Notes: generated by a model from the sequence alone, not told the origin. Shown: positions 1 through 7,348, counted from the stretch's first letter. The stretch is 8,698 bases of DNA from Gammaproteobacteria bacterium (GCA_003646305.1 QNFJ01000080.1:1-8698); one strand, 5' to 3'. Program-made: numbers and translations.

Positions 1-30
1 ACCACTGAGAACACGAGGGCCACAGAGGAA
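1..30 (+). repeat. 9-bp-periodic CAC repeat, left copy
   Basis: After an initial AC there are three consecutive units of nine or ten bases, each starting with CAC and rich in GAG (CACTGAGAA, CACGAGGGC, CACAGAGGAA). A second copy in opposite orientation lies at 144-172. Similar ACCACAGAG-type intergenic repeats are common in many proteobacterial genomes and their function is not settled. The repeat touches the window edge, so it may continue further left. Confidence 0.55.
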
Positions 31-143
31 CGTCGGTTTAATCTCTAAAAGAGCTCTATTGGCTCGGTGCTGATAATGATCCAATCAAGGGCGTGCTGAT
101 GTGGAGAGGTCAATGTTTTTACACAAAACAGGTAAGGAGTCTT

Positions 144-172
144 TTCTTCGTGATCTTTGTGCACCTCGTGGT
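144..172 (-). repeat. 9-bp-periodic CAC repeat, inverted right copy
   Basis: Read on the minus strand this is AC followed by CACGAGGTG, CACAAAGAT and CACGAAGAA: three exact 9-base units with the same phase as the copy at 1-30. It begins only about ten bases past the lgt stop codon. Its inner part (162-173) is also a small palindrome, CACC-TCGT-GGTG, so the lgt transcript could fold here, although no T-run follows that would make it an obvious terminator. The two copies enclose about 113 bp with no gene that I can support. Confidence 0.55.
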
Positions 173-182
173 GATAACGTCT

Positions 183-971
183 TTAATCTGTCACTTTCTT
201 TTTATAAGCCAATACCATTAACAGTACCCCAACTAGCAGCATTGGGACTGTCAGAACCTGCCCCATCGTTACCCAACCATAAGCGAGATAACCGATATGA
301 GCATCGGGTAGTCGGTAAAATTCAACAAAGAAGCGGGCGACGCCATACCCTAATAAGAAAAGTCCCGATACTGCCATTTTAGGTCGTGCTTTGTGGGAAT
401 AAACCCACAACAATATAAAAAGCACCAACCCTTCTAAAGCCGCTTCATACAACATAGAGGGGTGTCTGGCGAGTGGCCCTAATCCCGGGACAAGCATTCC
501 CCATGGGAGATCGGTCGGTGCCCCCCAAAGCTCTCCATTAATAAAGTTACCGATTCTGCCGGTAAAGAGGCCAATAGGGACAAGTGGTGCGATAAAGTCT
601 GTGACGGTAAAGAAGGTCGCTCCAACCTTTTTGCCGAACAGCCACATGGCAATAAAGACACCCAGCATGCCGCCATGAAATGACATGCCACCCTCCCAAA
701 CTCTAAAAAGTATGATGGGATTCTCTAAAAAAACAGGTAGATTATAAAAAAGGACATAGCCAATGCGCCCGCCCAGCACAACGCCAACCGCGCCGTAAAA
801 CAACAGGTCATCCATTTGTTCTGCGCTGATTTGTGAGCCCGGTTTTTTAGCCCGATAGCGGCCCAACAGCCAAACGCCGGTAAAACCAATCAGGTACATC
901 AGCCCATACCAGTGAACTTTTAGGGGGCCTAAAGAGAGGGCAACAGGGTCTATATCCGGGTAAGCAATCAT
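183..971 (-). CDS. lgt: Phosphatidylglycerol--prolipoprotein diacylglyceryl transferase
   Basis: Lgt is an inner-membrane enzyme that moves the diacylglyceryl group from phosphatidylglycerol to the lipobox cysteine of prolipoproteins, the first step of lipoprotein maturation. The 262-residue protein has the usual family length. It shows the hallmark pieces in order: HWYGLMYLIGF at about 20-30 in the first membrane segment, RVWEGGMSFHGG at about 90-101 with the essential-type His99, the Lgt signature GRIGNFINGELWG at 138-150 (Arg139, Asn142, Glu147), HPSMLYEAALEG at 170-181, and ARFFVEFYRLPD at 212-223 containing the second conserved arginine region. Several hydrophobic segments fit a polytopic membrane protein, and the C-terminus is lysine-rich (KKKV). 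The ATG start fits the expected N-terminus ending in DPVALSLGP, but the ribosome-binding site is weak. A TATGAT-like -10 lies just upstream on the minus strand. No thyA, a frequent lgt neighbour, follows within the window. The gene is divergent from the large oxidoreductase, with a 97-bp gap. Confidence 0.97.
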   Translation of the reverse strand: MIAYPDIDPVALSLGPLKVHWYGLMYLIGFTGVWLLGRYRAKKPGSQISAEQMDDLLFYGAVGVVLGGRIGYVLFYNLPVFLENPIILFRVWEGGMSFHGGMLGVFIAMWLFGKKVGATFFTVTDFIAPLVPIGLFTGRIGNFINGELWGAPTDLPWGMLVPGLGPLARHPSMLYEAALEGLVLFILLWVYSHKARPKMAVSGLFLLGYGVARFFVEFYRLPDAHIGYLAYGWVTMGQVLTVPMLLVGVLLMVLAYKKKVTD

Positions 972-1019
972 CCGAGTATGCTATCATAAGAGCCTATTTT
1001 TATTGGTTTTAAGTTGGCC

Positions 1020-1047
1020 TTCGCTAACTTGCTCAATAACCTATTAT
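1020..1047 (+). promoter_or_regulatory. Candidate promoter of the FAD/Fe-S oxidoreductase gene
   Basis: TTCGCT (1020-1025) and TATTAT (1042-1047) are separated by 16 bp and would start transcription near 1054, some 15 bases before the ATG at 1069. The -10 is good and the -35 poor, so this is a tentative call. The 97-bp divergent gap must also hold the lgt promoter. Confidence 0.3.
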
Positions 1048-1068
1048 TTTAGTCAGGTACCACCCAAA

Positions 1069-4000
1069 ATGTCTGCTCAACCGATCCACCGAATTCGCGA
1101 GATTCCTTACAATTACACCTCTTTTTCTGATCGCGAGATTGTTATCAGGATTTTAGGCGAGGAGCAATGGAAAACTATTGAACAGCTTCGATCTTCCAGA
1201 AAAACAGGACGATCTGCGAGAATGTTGTTTGAAGTGCTCGGGGATATCTGGGTGGTTAACCGCAACCCTTATATCCAGGGTGACCTTCTTAAGAATCCGA
1301 AGCGGCGCGATGCACTCATTGAGGCATTAAACCATCGGCTCACTCAAGTTGAGGCGCGGCTCGATAATAATGACGTAGCCAGAGAGCTACTCACTGCTGC
1401 GCAGAAAGCTGTTTCTGAGTTTAAGGCGTGGTTCCCCGCGCAATTAAAACTTCGCAGCAAGGTTTCCAGTGTACTCAGAAAAATTACCCACAAGGATAAT
1501 ATCGATTTTGGTGGGCTTGCTCGTGTTTCTCACGCAACAGATGCAACCGACTGGCGTGTAGAGCACCCACTTGTTGTGATTTGTCCTGACTCTGAAGAGG
1601 AGATGGCAAAAATTGTCGAAGGCTGTACCGGTCTTGGGCTAACCATTATACCGCGTGGCGGTGGTACCGGTTATACCGGTGGCGCGATTCCTCTCGAGGC
1701 AGATTCTGTTGTCATTAATACCGAAAAGCTGGATGCATTAAGTGAGGTTGAGTCTCTCACGCTTCCCGGACTTGATAAGAAAGTCGCCACTGTCAGAACG
1801 GGAGCAGGTGTTGTAACGCGCCGTGTCTCTGATCTGGCGATCGCCAATAACCTGATCTTTGCTGTTGATCCAACGTCTCAGGATGCCTCAACGATCGGCG
1901 GTAATATCTCTATGAATGCCGGTGGTAAAAAGGCCGTTCTATGGGGTACAACGCTTGATAACCTCGTCTCATGGCGCATGGTAACGCCCGATGCCAGCTG
2001 GATTGAAGTCGAAAGGCTCAACCATAATCTTGGGAAAATACACGAACAGCCTGAAGTAAGTTTCCGTGTAACGCACTTTGAAGCTGACGGCAAAACCACT
2101 ATTGGCGAACCAGAACAGCTCAATATGCCGGGCAGTATGTTCCGCAAAAAAGGATTGGGTAAAGATGTTACCGATAAATTTTTAGGCGGTCTTCCTGGTA
2201 TTCAGAAAGAGGGTTGTGATGGACTCATCACCTCTGCCCGCTTTATTCTCCATAAAATGCCATCGCACATGCGAACAGTCTGTCTCGAGTTTTTTGGGAC
2301 AGATCTAGGTCTCGCTGTTCCTGCGATTGTTGAGATAAAAGCCTATCTGGAGAGTCAGGCCAAAAAGGGTGTGCTGTTGTCCGGGTTGGAGCACCTTGAT
2401 GATCGCTATATTAAAGCCGTCAAATACACCACTAAAGCAGCTCGTCGTGAGCTGCCCAAAATGATTCTACTCGCCGATATTGCGGGCGAAGATGAAGATG
2501 CAGTGGGCCATGCCTGCTCAACCGTTGTTAAGCTCGCGAATGCGCGTGATGCAGAAGGATTTATTGCGGCAAGCCCCGAAGCGCGTGGCCGTTTTTGGGC
2601 TGATCGTTCGCGAACTGCAGCGATCTCCGCGCATACTAACGCCTTTAAGATCAACGAAGATGTGGTGATTCCCATTGAAAACCTCAATACCTACAGCATG
2701 GGTATTGAGCGGATCAATATCGAGCTTTCCATCACCAACAAACTGAAGATTATCGATGCTGTTCTGGAATATCTCGGTAGCGATATTGAGGAATTTAAAT
2801 CCCCGGATAGTAATTATGAAGACAGTCCTGAAGATATCGAAATCTTTGAATCCAAACGTCATATGGCAAAAAACCATCTTGGTGAGGTTCGGGTTCGCTG
2901 GCAGAAGATTCTCGATAATTTTGATGAACCAGCACACGACAACCTTTCACTGCTAAATGAGGAAGAGAAAGCCAGCATCAAAGATGATGATAGCCTGCTA
3001 AATCTACTACTCAGGCGAGACTTGGTTATCTCTTATCGCAAGGAGATTGTTGAGGAGCTTAATGACATCTTTAACGGCCGTGACCTTGCCGCGTTACTCG
3101 CGCACCTAGTTAAGATTCATAGCGATATTCGCCATTCCAGACTCTTTATCGCCCTGCATATGCACGCGGGTGATGGCAATGTTCACACCAATATTCCGGT
3201 TCATTCCAGCAATTACCAAATGATCCACGAGGCAGAACAGGTTGTTGAGCGGGTGATGAAGCTTTCACTCGAGCTTGATGGTGTTATTTCTGGCGAGCAC
3301 GGGATTGGGTTGACAAAAATTCACTTCCTTGATCGGGATAAAGTAAACGCTTTTGTCGATTACAAAGGGAAAGTTGATCCGAAAGGCCACTTTAACCGTG
3401 GGAAACTGATGCCCGGTTCTGGCTTGCAAAATGCCTACACCCCTTCACTGCAATTGGTTCAGCAAGAGGCGCTGATCCTTGAAGAAAGTGAATTGGGCGC
3501 GCTCAACGATGATATTAAACATTGTCTCCGTTGCGGTAAATGTAAACCGGTCTGTCAGACGCATATTCCTCGTGCGAATATGCTCTACTCACCACGCAAT
3601 AAAATTCTCGCAACCGGTCAGGTGCTTGAAGCTTTTCTTTATGAGGAGCAAACCCGCCGTGGTATCTCACTCCACCATTTTGATGCGATGAACGATGTGG
3701 CTGCCCACTGTACCACCTGTCACAAGTGCGAATCGCCGTGTCCCGTTAATATCGATTTTGGCGATGTTTCGATCCGTATGCGCAAAATCCTTACTGATAT
3801 GGGGCAGAAGAAATTCAATATCGGTAGTGCCGTGGCGATGATGTTCCTCAACACAAATGATCCCCTTGCAATTCGTCTGTTAAGAAAGCTAATGATCGAC
3901 TGGGGGACTCAGGCGCAAACGCTTGCCTATAAAGCAGCCAGTAAAATGAAACTTCTCGGTAAACCGGGAGATATTCCAGCCAGCACAACGGGTGGGACAC

Positions 4001-4935
4001 CAATTAAAGAGCAGGTGATTCACTTTATTCGTAAGCCGCTGGATCTTAAATTAGTCTCACAAACAACACGTGGACAGCTCGGGCTGGAAGATAAAAACAT
4101 TATCCCCATCATCCGTGATCCACAAAAGGCGAGTGATGACTCAGATTCTGTTTTTTACTTCCCGGGTTGTGGCTCAGAGCGGTTATTTAGCCAGGTAGGT
4201 CTGGCTACCATCGCGATGCTTTACGAGACAGGCGCGCAAACTGTTCTGCCACCGGGCTATCTCTGTTGTGGTTATCCGCAAACTTCTGCAGGGCTTCACG
4301 CGAAAGGTAAGCAGATCACGACTGAAAATCGTACACTTTTCCACCGTGTCGCCACGACGCTTAACTACATGGATATTAAAACCGTGATTGTTTCGTGTGG
4401 AACCTGCATGGATCAGTTAATGAAATACCAGTTCGATAAGATATTCCCCGGTTGCCGATTGCTTGATATCCATGAATATTTACTGGAAAAAGGGGTTGCG
4501 GTTGAGAACCTTGCCGGCACGCAATATCTCTACCACGAGCCTTGCCACAAGCCGATGAAGCAATACGATGGCCCGACTGTGGCGAGTAAGTTAATTGGTT
4601 CAGAGGTGCTGCTGTCTGATCGTTGCTGTAGTGAATCCGGCACATTGGCCACCGCCCGCCCTGATATCGCCAATCAACTCCGTTTTCGTAAAGAAGAAGA
4701 GATCAAGAAAGGAATTAAGCAGTTAACTGGCTCGGAAAAAGCAGTTGATGGGAACGTTAAAATGCTCACCTCTTGCCCCGCTTGCCAGCAAGGCCTCTAC
4801 CGCTACGGTGAAGAGACCGGGCTTGAGACAGACTATATTGTCGTCGAAATGGCCAACAAGTTGCTTGGAGAGGGCTGGCAGCAACAGTTTATCGACAAAG
4901 CTAAAAAAGGCGGTATTGAGCAGGTTCTTTTGTAG
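1069..4935 (+). CDS. DUF3683-type FAD-linked oxidase / Fe-S (CCG-domain) oxidoreductase
   Basis: This 1288-residue protein joins a flavin dehydrogenase and an Fe-S electron-transfer module. The N-terminus (about 1-140, with IPYNYTSFSDREIVIR and GRSARMLFEVLGDIWVV) matches the DUF3683 type. A FAD_binding_4 (VAO/PCMH) domain follows, with its flavin loop GGGTGYTGG at 197-205. The FAD-oxidase C-terminal domain carries INEDVVIP near 528, HMHAGDGN at 697 and GEHGIG at 742. A charged insert of about 120 residues (roughly 560-685) interrupts it. Two 4Fe-4S motifs come next: C819/C822/C825/C829 and C881/C884/C887/C891-Pro. Two HdrB/GlcF-like cysteine-rich CCG domains end the protein: C1034, C1066-C1067, C1110/C1113 and C1159, C1186-C1187, C1236/C1239; all motif cysteines are present. 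The architecture resembles E. coli YdiJ (D-2-hydroxyglutarate dehydrogenase, about 1018 residues) but is longer. The likely reaction is oxidation of a D-2-hydroxyacid, with electrons passed to a quinone or carrier; the substrate is not determined. I chose the ATG at 1069 over an in-frame TTG at 1003 because family similarity begins at MSAQPIHRIREIPYN; the ribosome-binding site is weak (AGG about 10 bases upstream). No clear terminator follows. Confidence 0.9.
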   Translation: MSAQPIHRIREIPYNYTSFSDREIVIRILGEEQWKTIEQLRSSRKTGRSARMLFEVLGDIWVVNRNPYIQGDLLKNPKRRDALIEALNHRLTQVEARLDNNDVARELLTAAQKAVSEFKAWFPAQLKLRSKVSSVLRKITHKDNIDFGGLARVSHATDATDWRVEHPLVVICPDSEEEMAKIVEGCTGLGLTIIPRGGGTGYTGGAIPLEADSVVINTEKLDALSEVESLTLPGLDKKVATVRTGAGVVTRRVSDLAIANNLIFAVDPTSQDASTIGGNISMNAGGKKAVLWGTTLDNLVSWRMVTPDASWIEVERLNHNLGKIHEQPEVSFRVTHFEADGKTTIGEPEQLNMPGSMFRKKGLGKDVTDKFLGGLPGIQKEGCDGLITSARFILHKMPSHMRTVCLEFFGTDLGLAVPAIVEIKAYLESQAKKGVLLSGLEHLDDRYIKAVKYTTKAARRELPKMILLADIAGEDEDAVGHACSTVVKLANARDAEGFIAASPEARGRFWADRSRTAAISAHTNAFKINEDVVIPIENLNTYSMGIERINIELSITNKLKIIDAVLEYLGSDIEEFKSPDSNYEDSPEDIEIFESKRHMAKNHLGEVRVRWQKILDNFDEPAHDNLSLLNEEEKASIKDDDSLLNLLLRRDLVISYRKEIVEELNDIFNGRDLAALLAHLVKIHSDIRHSRLFIALHMHAGDGNVHTNIPVHSSNYQMIHEAEQVVERVMKLSLELDGVISGEHGIGLTKIHFLDRDKVNAFVDYKGKVDPKGHFNRGKLMPGSGLQNAYTPSLQLVQQEALILEESELGALNDDIKHCLRCGKCKPVCQTHIPRANMLYSPRNKILATGQVLEAFLYEEQTRRGISLHHFDAMNDVAAHCTTCHKCESPCPVNIDFGDVSIRMRKILTDMGQKKFNIGSAVAMMFLNTNDPLAIRLLRKLMIDWGTQAQTLAYKAASKMKLLGKPGDIPASTTGGTPIKEQVIHFIRKPLDLKLVSQTTRGQLGLEDKNIIPIIRDPQKASDDSDSVFYFPGCGSERLFSQVGLATIAMLYETGAQTVLPPGYLCCGYPQTSAGLHAKGKQITTENRTLFHRVATTLNYMDIKTVIVSCGTCMDQLMKYQFDKIFPGCRLLDIHEYLLEKGVAVENLAGTQYLYHEPCHKPMKQYDGPTVASKLIGSEVLLSDRCCSESGTLATARPDIANQLRFRKEEEIKKGIKQLTGSEKAVDGNVKMLTSCPACQQGLYRYGEETGLETDYIVVEMANKLLGEGWQQQFIDKAKKGGIEQVLL

Positions 4936-5016
4936 AGACCGCAGGTGTGGGTAGCTATTTATTCCCTCGACGGTTTACAAAAGCGGCGGCGAGAAGCGCT
5001 CTGCTGAGAGTTCTGG

Positions 5017-5562
5017 TTATTCCATCATAAAAACGACTGCCATCGCGTGTACGGGATTCAGGCTCTCATTACCGTAACTATGCGGCAGGTGGCCATGAAA
5101 ATAGATTAAGTTGCCGGCTTTTACCTCGTACTTCTGGCCCTCAACTTCCACTGTTGCTGTTCCCTGATGGCAAAGAAATAGCTCATGACTCCCTTCTGGA
5201 TGCGGTACCCCTTTTGTATAACAGCCCGGCATCATACTGACGTCGTTAATCTGCAGGTTAGGTGTGCTTATGGGGCTGGTGCGCGTACTCGAAAATTTCC
5301 CGTCATCTTGTTGCATCACCGGCATATCTTTCCGGTCAACTTCGGTGACGTTGGGTGATTGGCGCCGAGTAATCAGGTCGTCAACCGTAACCCCCAATGC
5401 TCTGGCCACTTTAACAACGACTGAGATACTGGGGTTGCTGTTTGCCCCTTCCATATTTGCCAGGGTGGCGCGCGGTATCTCTGCGCGCTTCGCGAGCGCT
5501 GTTTGGGTTAGTTTATGCTGCGCCCTTAAACGGCGAATACCTTCACCAATCGGATTATCCAC
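5017..5562 (-). CDS. XRE-family transcriptional regulator with C-terminal cupin domain
   Basis: This 181-residue cytoplasmic regulator has an XRE helix-turn-helix at about 8-62 (IRRLRAQHKLTQTALAKRA, then a recognition-helix region around PRATLANMEGANSNPS, ending LGVTVDDL). A polar linker of about 40 residues follows, then a single cupin_2 barrel at about 108-178. The cupin keeps His121 and the HE pair at 126-127 of motif 1, and the GHLPHSYGN segment at 157-165 of motif 2, so metal or small-ligand binding is plausible. Proteins of this design usually bind DNA as dimers and sense a metabolite through the cupin; the ligand cannot be read from sequence. The start is GTG at 5562, supported by an AGAGGT ribosome-binding site seven bases upstream. 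The gene is convergent with the FAD/Fe-S oxidase (81-bp gap) and divergent from a 58-codon gene. It probably controls that gene, itself, or both, through the palindromes in the shared upstream region. Confidence 0.9.
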   Translation of the reverse strand: MDNPIGEGIRRLRAQHKLTQTALAKRAEIPRATLANMEGANSNPSISVVVKVARALGVTVDDLITRRQSPNVTEVDRKDMPVMQQDDGKFSSTRTSPISTPNLQINDVSMMPGCYTKGVPHPEGSHELFLCHQGTATVEVEGQKYEVKAGNLIYFHGHLPHSYGNESLNPVHAMAVVFMME

Positions 5563-5593
5563 TTAAATGACCTCTATAAAGATGCGTTTACCC

Positions 5594-5607
5594 GTCAGCA
5601 TACTGAC
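5594..5607. promoter_or_regulatory. Imperfect palindrome, candidate operator of the XRE-cupin gene
   Basis: GTCAG-CATA-CTGAC is symmetric at 12 of 14 positions. It lies about 31 bp upstream of the regulator's GTG, where an autoregulatory site would be expected. Dimeric XRE regulators bind sites of this size. No binding evidence can be drawn from sequence alone. Confidence 0.4.
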
Positions 5608-5639
5608 AAGCAAGCCGCTTATTTCTAATATAATAACAA

Positions 5640-5703
5640 TTTGACGATAAATTATCACTTTTGACGTGAATGGTCTAGACAAAGCTAATATATTGTATAA
5701 AAT
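5640..5703 (+). promoter_or_regulatory. Promoter and putative operator region of the 58-codon gene
   Basis: This AT-rich stretch holds two overlapping sigma-70-like options: TAGACA (5676-5681) with TAAAAT (5698-5703) at 16-bp spacing, and TTGACG (5661-5666) with TAATAT (5686-5691) at 19 bp. The first would give a leader of about 36 bases before the ATG at 5746. Three possible control elements lie here: TTTGACG occurs twice exactly 20 bp apart (5640-5646 and 5660-5666), GATAA-A-TTATC (5646-5656) is an inverted repeat, and GTCTAGAC (5673-5680) is a perfect 8-bp palindrome over the first -35. A factor bound at the last would be placed to block RNA polymerase. Confidence 0.45.
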
Positions 5704-5745
5704 TACAAGATATCATCATCTTTTTAACTAAACCGGAGATTCAAT

Positions 5746-5922
5746 ATGAACGTAGATCAACATTTAAAAGTCGCTCAGTGGCACATGGAACAGGCTAGAT
5801 TGCATGCAACAAGCGAACACGCTTGTGGTTGCCCTGTTAACGATCATGATCAGAAAGCGATCGATGCTGTAGAAGCAGGCATGATTGAAGAAGAAAAAAG
5901 TTGTTCAGTACCATCTAAGTAA
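5746..5922 (+). CDS. Small His/Cys/acid-rich protein of unknown function, 58 residues
   Basis: I do not recognise this protein. The gene is well supported: an ATG seven bases after a GGAG ribosome-binding site (5735-5738), a promoter-like region just upstream, and an intrinsic terminator about 70 bases downstream, so it looks monocistronic. The first 25 residues can form an amphipathic helix containing Trp12 and four histidines (6, 13, 20, 25). A CGCP motif (Cys27, Cys29) and His34 follow, then a helix-prone acidic segment (AIDAVEAGMIEEE, 39-50) and a tail with Cys53. In all there are five His, three Cys and about ten acidic residues, with no signal peptide or membrane segment. Binding of a metal or a thiol partner is possible but unproven. 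The gene is divergent from the XRE-cupin regulator and is the obvious candidate for its control. A weak ACCTAT/ATAGGT inverted repeat with a T-run (5935-5968) lies between the stop codon and the strong terminator. Confidence 0.75.
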   Translation: MNVDQHLKVAQWHMEQARLHATSEHACGCPVNDHDQKAIDAVEAGMIEEEKSCSVPSK

Positions 5923-5992
5923 GCAGGTACGAGCACCTATTCCTAACTGAGTACGGCCATAGGTTTTTAGGTCAAAGTTTAGAGGGAATCAG

Positions 5993-6033
5993 GCAATAAA
6001 AAAGGAGACCTTAATGGTCTCCTTTTTTATTGC
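5993..6033. terminator. Strong bidirectional intrinsic terminator
   Basis: Two perfectly complementary 18-base arms (5993-6010 and 6016-6033) flank a TTAAT loop. The GC-rich core is GGAGACC/GGTCTCC, with six As before it and six Ts after it, so a hairpin plus U-tract forms in RNA from either strand. It lies between the 58-codon gene (plus) and the gltA stop codon (minus, 20 bp away) and should end both transcripts. Confidence 0.93.
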
Positions 6034-6052
6034 TATTTTTTTTGTTGCAGGC

Positions 6053-7348
6053 TTAACGTTCGCCCTCAGGAACATAATCACGCATTGCCGCACCTGTGTA
6101 TAACTGACGTGGACGACCAATTTTCAGGTTTGGGTCTTCCATCATTTCTAGCCAGTGTGATACCCAGCCAGATGTGCGCGCTAAAGAAAACATTACGGTA
6201 AACATGCCTTCTGGAATACCCAGGGCTTTGTAGATTAAACCGGAGTAAAAGTCGACATTTGGATAAAGTTTGCGCTCTACAAAGTACTCGTCTGCCAGGG
6301 CCGCTTCCTCAAGTTTGAGCGCCAGTTCAAAAAGTGGATGATCCCCTTCAACGAGGCTATCCAGTACTTCGTAGCACATTTCGCGGATAATTTTAGCGCG
6401 AGGGTCAAAATTACGGTAAACACGATGTCCAAATCCCATCAGTTTGAAAGGATCATTTTTATCTTTAGCTTTGGCGATAAACTTTGGAATATTTTCTACC
6501 GAGCCGATCTCATCTAGCATGACAAGAACAGCTTCGTTCGCGCCGCCATGCGCGGGCCCCCAAAGTGCTGCGTTACCCGCCGCGACACAGGCAAAAGGAT
6601 TTGCACCGGTGCTACCCGTCAGTCTTACCGTAGAAGTGCTGGCATTTTGTTCGTGGTCAGCATGAAGGATGAATAGCAATTCCAGTGCTTTAACCGAAAC
6701 AGGGTTAATTTTGTACTCCTCAGCTGGCACAGAAAACATCATATTTAAGAAGTTTTCACAGTAGCTAAGGTCGTTACGCGGATAAACAACTGGCTGGCCA
6801 ATCGAATGCTTGTAGCAAGCGGCTGCAATCGTTGGAATTTTTGCGATCATTCTGTGTGCAGAAAGGCGGCGATGCTTGTCATCGTGCATATCAAGCGCTT
6901 CATGGTAGAAAGCCGAAAGAGAAGCAACAACACCCGTCATCATGGCCATCGGATGCGCATCATGATAAAAGCCATTAAAAAAAGACTTCAATGATTCGTT
7001 GATCATTGAGAGACTTTTAATTTCTGTATCAAAGCTTTCAAATTCAGCTTTTGTTGGCAGCTCCCCATTTAGCAGCAGATAAGCCACTTCGAGATAGTTG
7101 CTTTTTTCTGCCAACTGATCAATCGGATAACCACGATAGAGGAGAATTCCTTTCCCGCCATCAATGAAGGTAATGTCGCTTTTGCAGCTTGCTGTTGAAA
7201 CAAAGCCTGGATCAAATGTGAAGTAACCAAGATCCTTTGGCAGGCTACTTATGTCAACCGTTGGGTTTCCATGAACGCCTCGTAAAATCGGGAACTCAGT
7301 TGTTTTTCCAGTAGAATTGTCCGTTACAGAAAGTGTATCTTTTGACAT
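6053..7348 (-). CDS. gltA: Citrate synthase, type II
   Basis: Citrate synthase condenses acetyl-CoA with oxaloacetate to give citrate, the entry step of the TCA cycle, in the cytoplasm. The 431 residues match the length and layout of the hexameric, NADH-sensitive type II enzymes of Gram-negative bacteria (E. coli GltA has 427). The catalytic triad is visible: His267 in WGPAHGGANEA, His308 in MGFGHRVYRNFDPRA, and Asp366 in NVDFYSG; these correspond to E. coli His264, His305 and Asp362. Arg317 in FDPRA and the HADHEQNAST segment (229-238) are also present. The small N-terminal domain contains the usual beta-rich start (FPILRG, then FTFDPGF, then GILLYRGYPIDQLA). The start is ATG at 7348 with an AGGGG ribosome-binding site about six bases upstream. 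The gene stands alone, with rpmE 145 bp upstream on the same strand and a strong terminator just past its stop. I see no clear promoter in the upstream gap. Confidence 0.98.
   Translation of the reverse strand: MSKDTLSVTDNSTGKTTEFPILRGVHGNPTVDISSLPKDLGYFTFDPGFVSTASCKSDITFIDGGKGILLYRGYPIDQLAEKSNYLEVAYLLLNGELPTKAEFESFDTEIKSLSMINESLKSFFNGFYHDAHPMAMMTGVVASLSAFYHEALDMHDDKHRRLSAHRMIAKIPTIAAACYKHSIGQPVVYPRNDLSYCENFLNMMFSVPAEEYKINPVSVKALELLFILHADHEQNASTSTVRLTGSTGANPFACVAAGNAALWGPAHGGANEAVLVMLDEIGSVENIPKFIAKAKDKNDPFKLMGFGHRVYRNFDPRAKIIREMCYEVLDSLVEGDHPLFELALKLEEAALADEYFVERKLYPNVDFYSGLIYKALGIPEGMFTVMFSLARTSGWVSHWLEMMEDPNLKIGRPRQLYTGAAMRDYVPEGER

Noticed and set aside
101..382. Plus-strand ORF of 93 codons overlapping the lgt 3' end
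   Set aside because: It runs antisense through the conserved lgt C-terminus and has no recognisable protein motif; a shadow of lgt.
479..691. Minus-strand 70-codon ORF inside lgt
   Set aside because: It lies in another frame over the Lgt signature region, which explains its openness.
1003..1068. Upstream TTG extension of the FAD/Fe-S oxidoreductase
   Set aside because: The 22 extra residues show no family similarity and would use up the promoter region; the ATG at 1069 matches the family start.
1878..2937. Several antisense and out-of-frame ORFs within the large oxidoreductase
   Set aside because: All lie wholly inside a gene with intact motifs throughout and show no family features of their own.
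4936..5016. Terminator between the two convergent genes
   Set aside because: Short complementary pieces such as CTCT-GCTG-AGAG exist, but no GC-rich stem followed by a T-run is visible.
5264..5566. Plus-strand 100-codon ORF opposite the XRE-cupin gene
   Set aside because: It is antisense to the helix-turn-helix and linker coding sequence; no motif or gene signals.
5935..5968. ACCTAT/ATAGGT inverted repeat with T-run as a separate terminator
   Set aside because: A 6-bp AT-rich stem with an 18-base loop is too weak to call; the strong terminator is 25 bases further on.
6444..6994. Two plus-strand ORFs opposite gltA
   Set aside because: They overlap catalytic regions of citrate synthase on the other strand and have no independent support.
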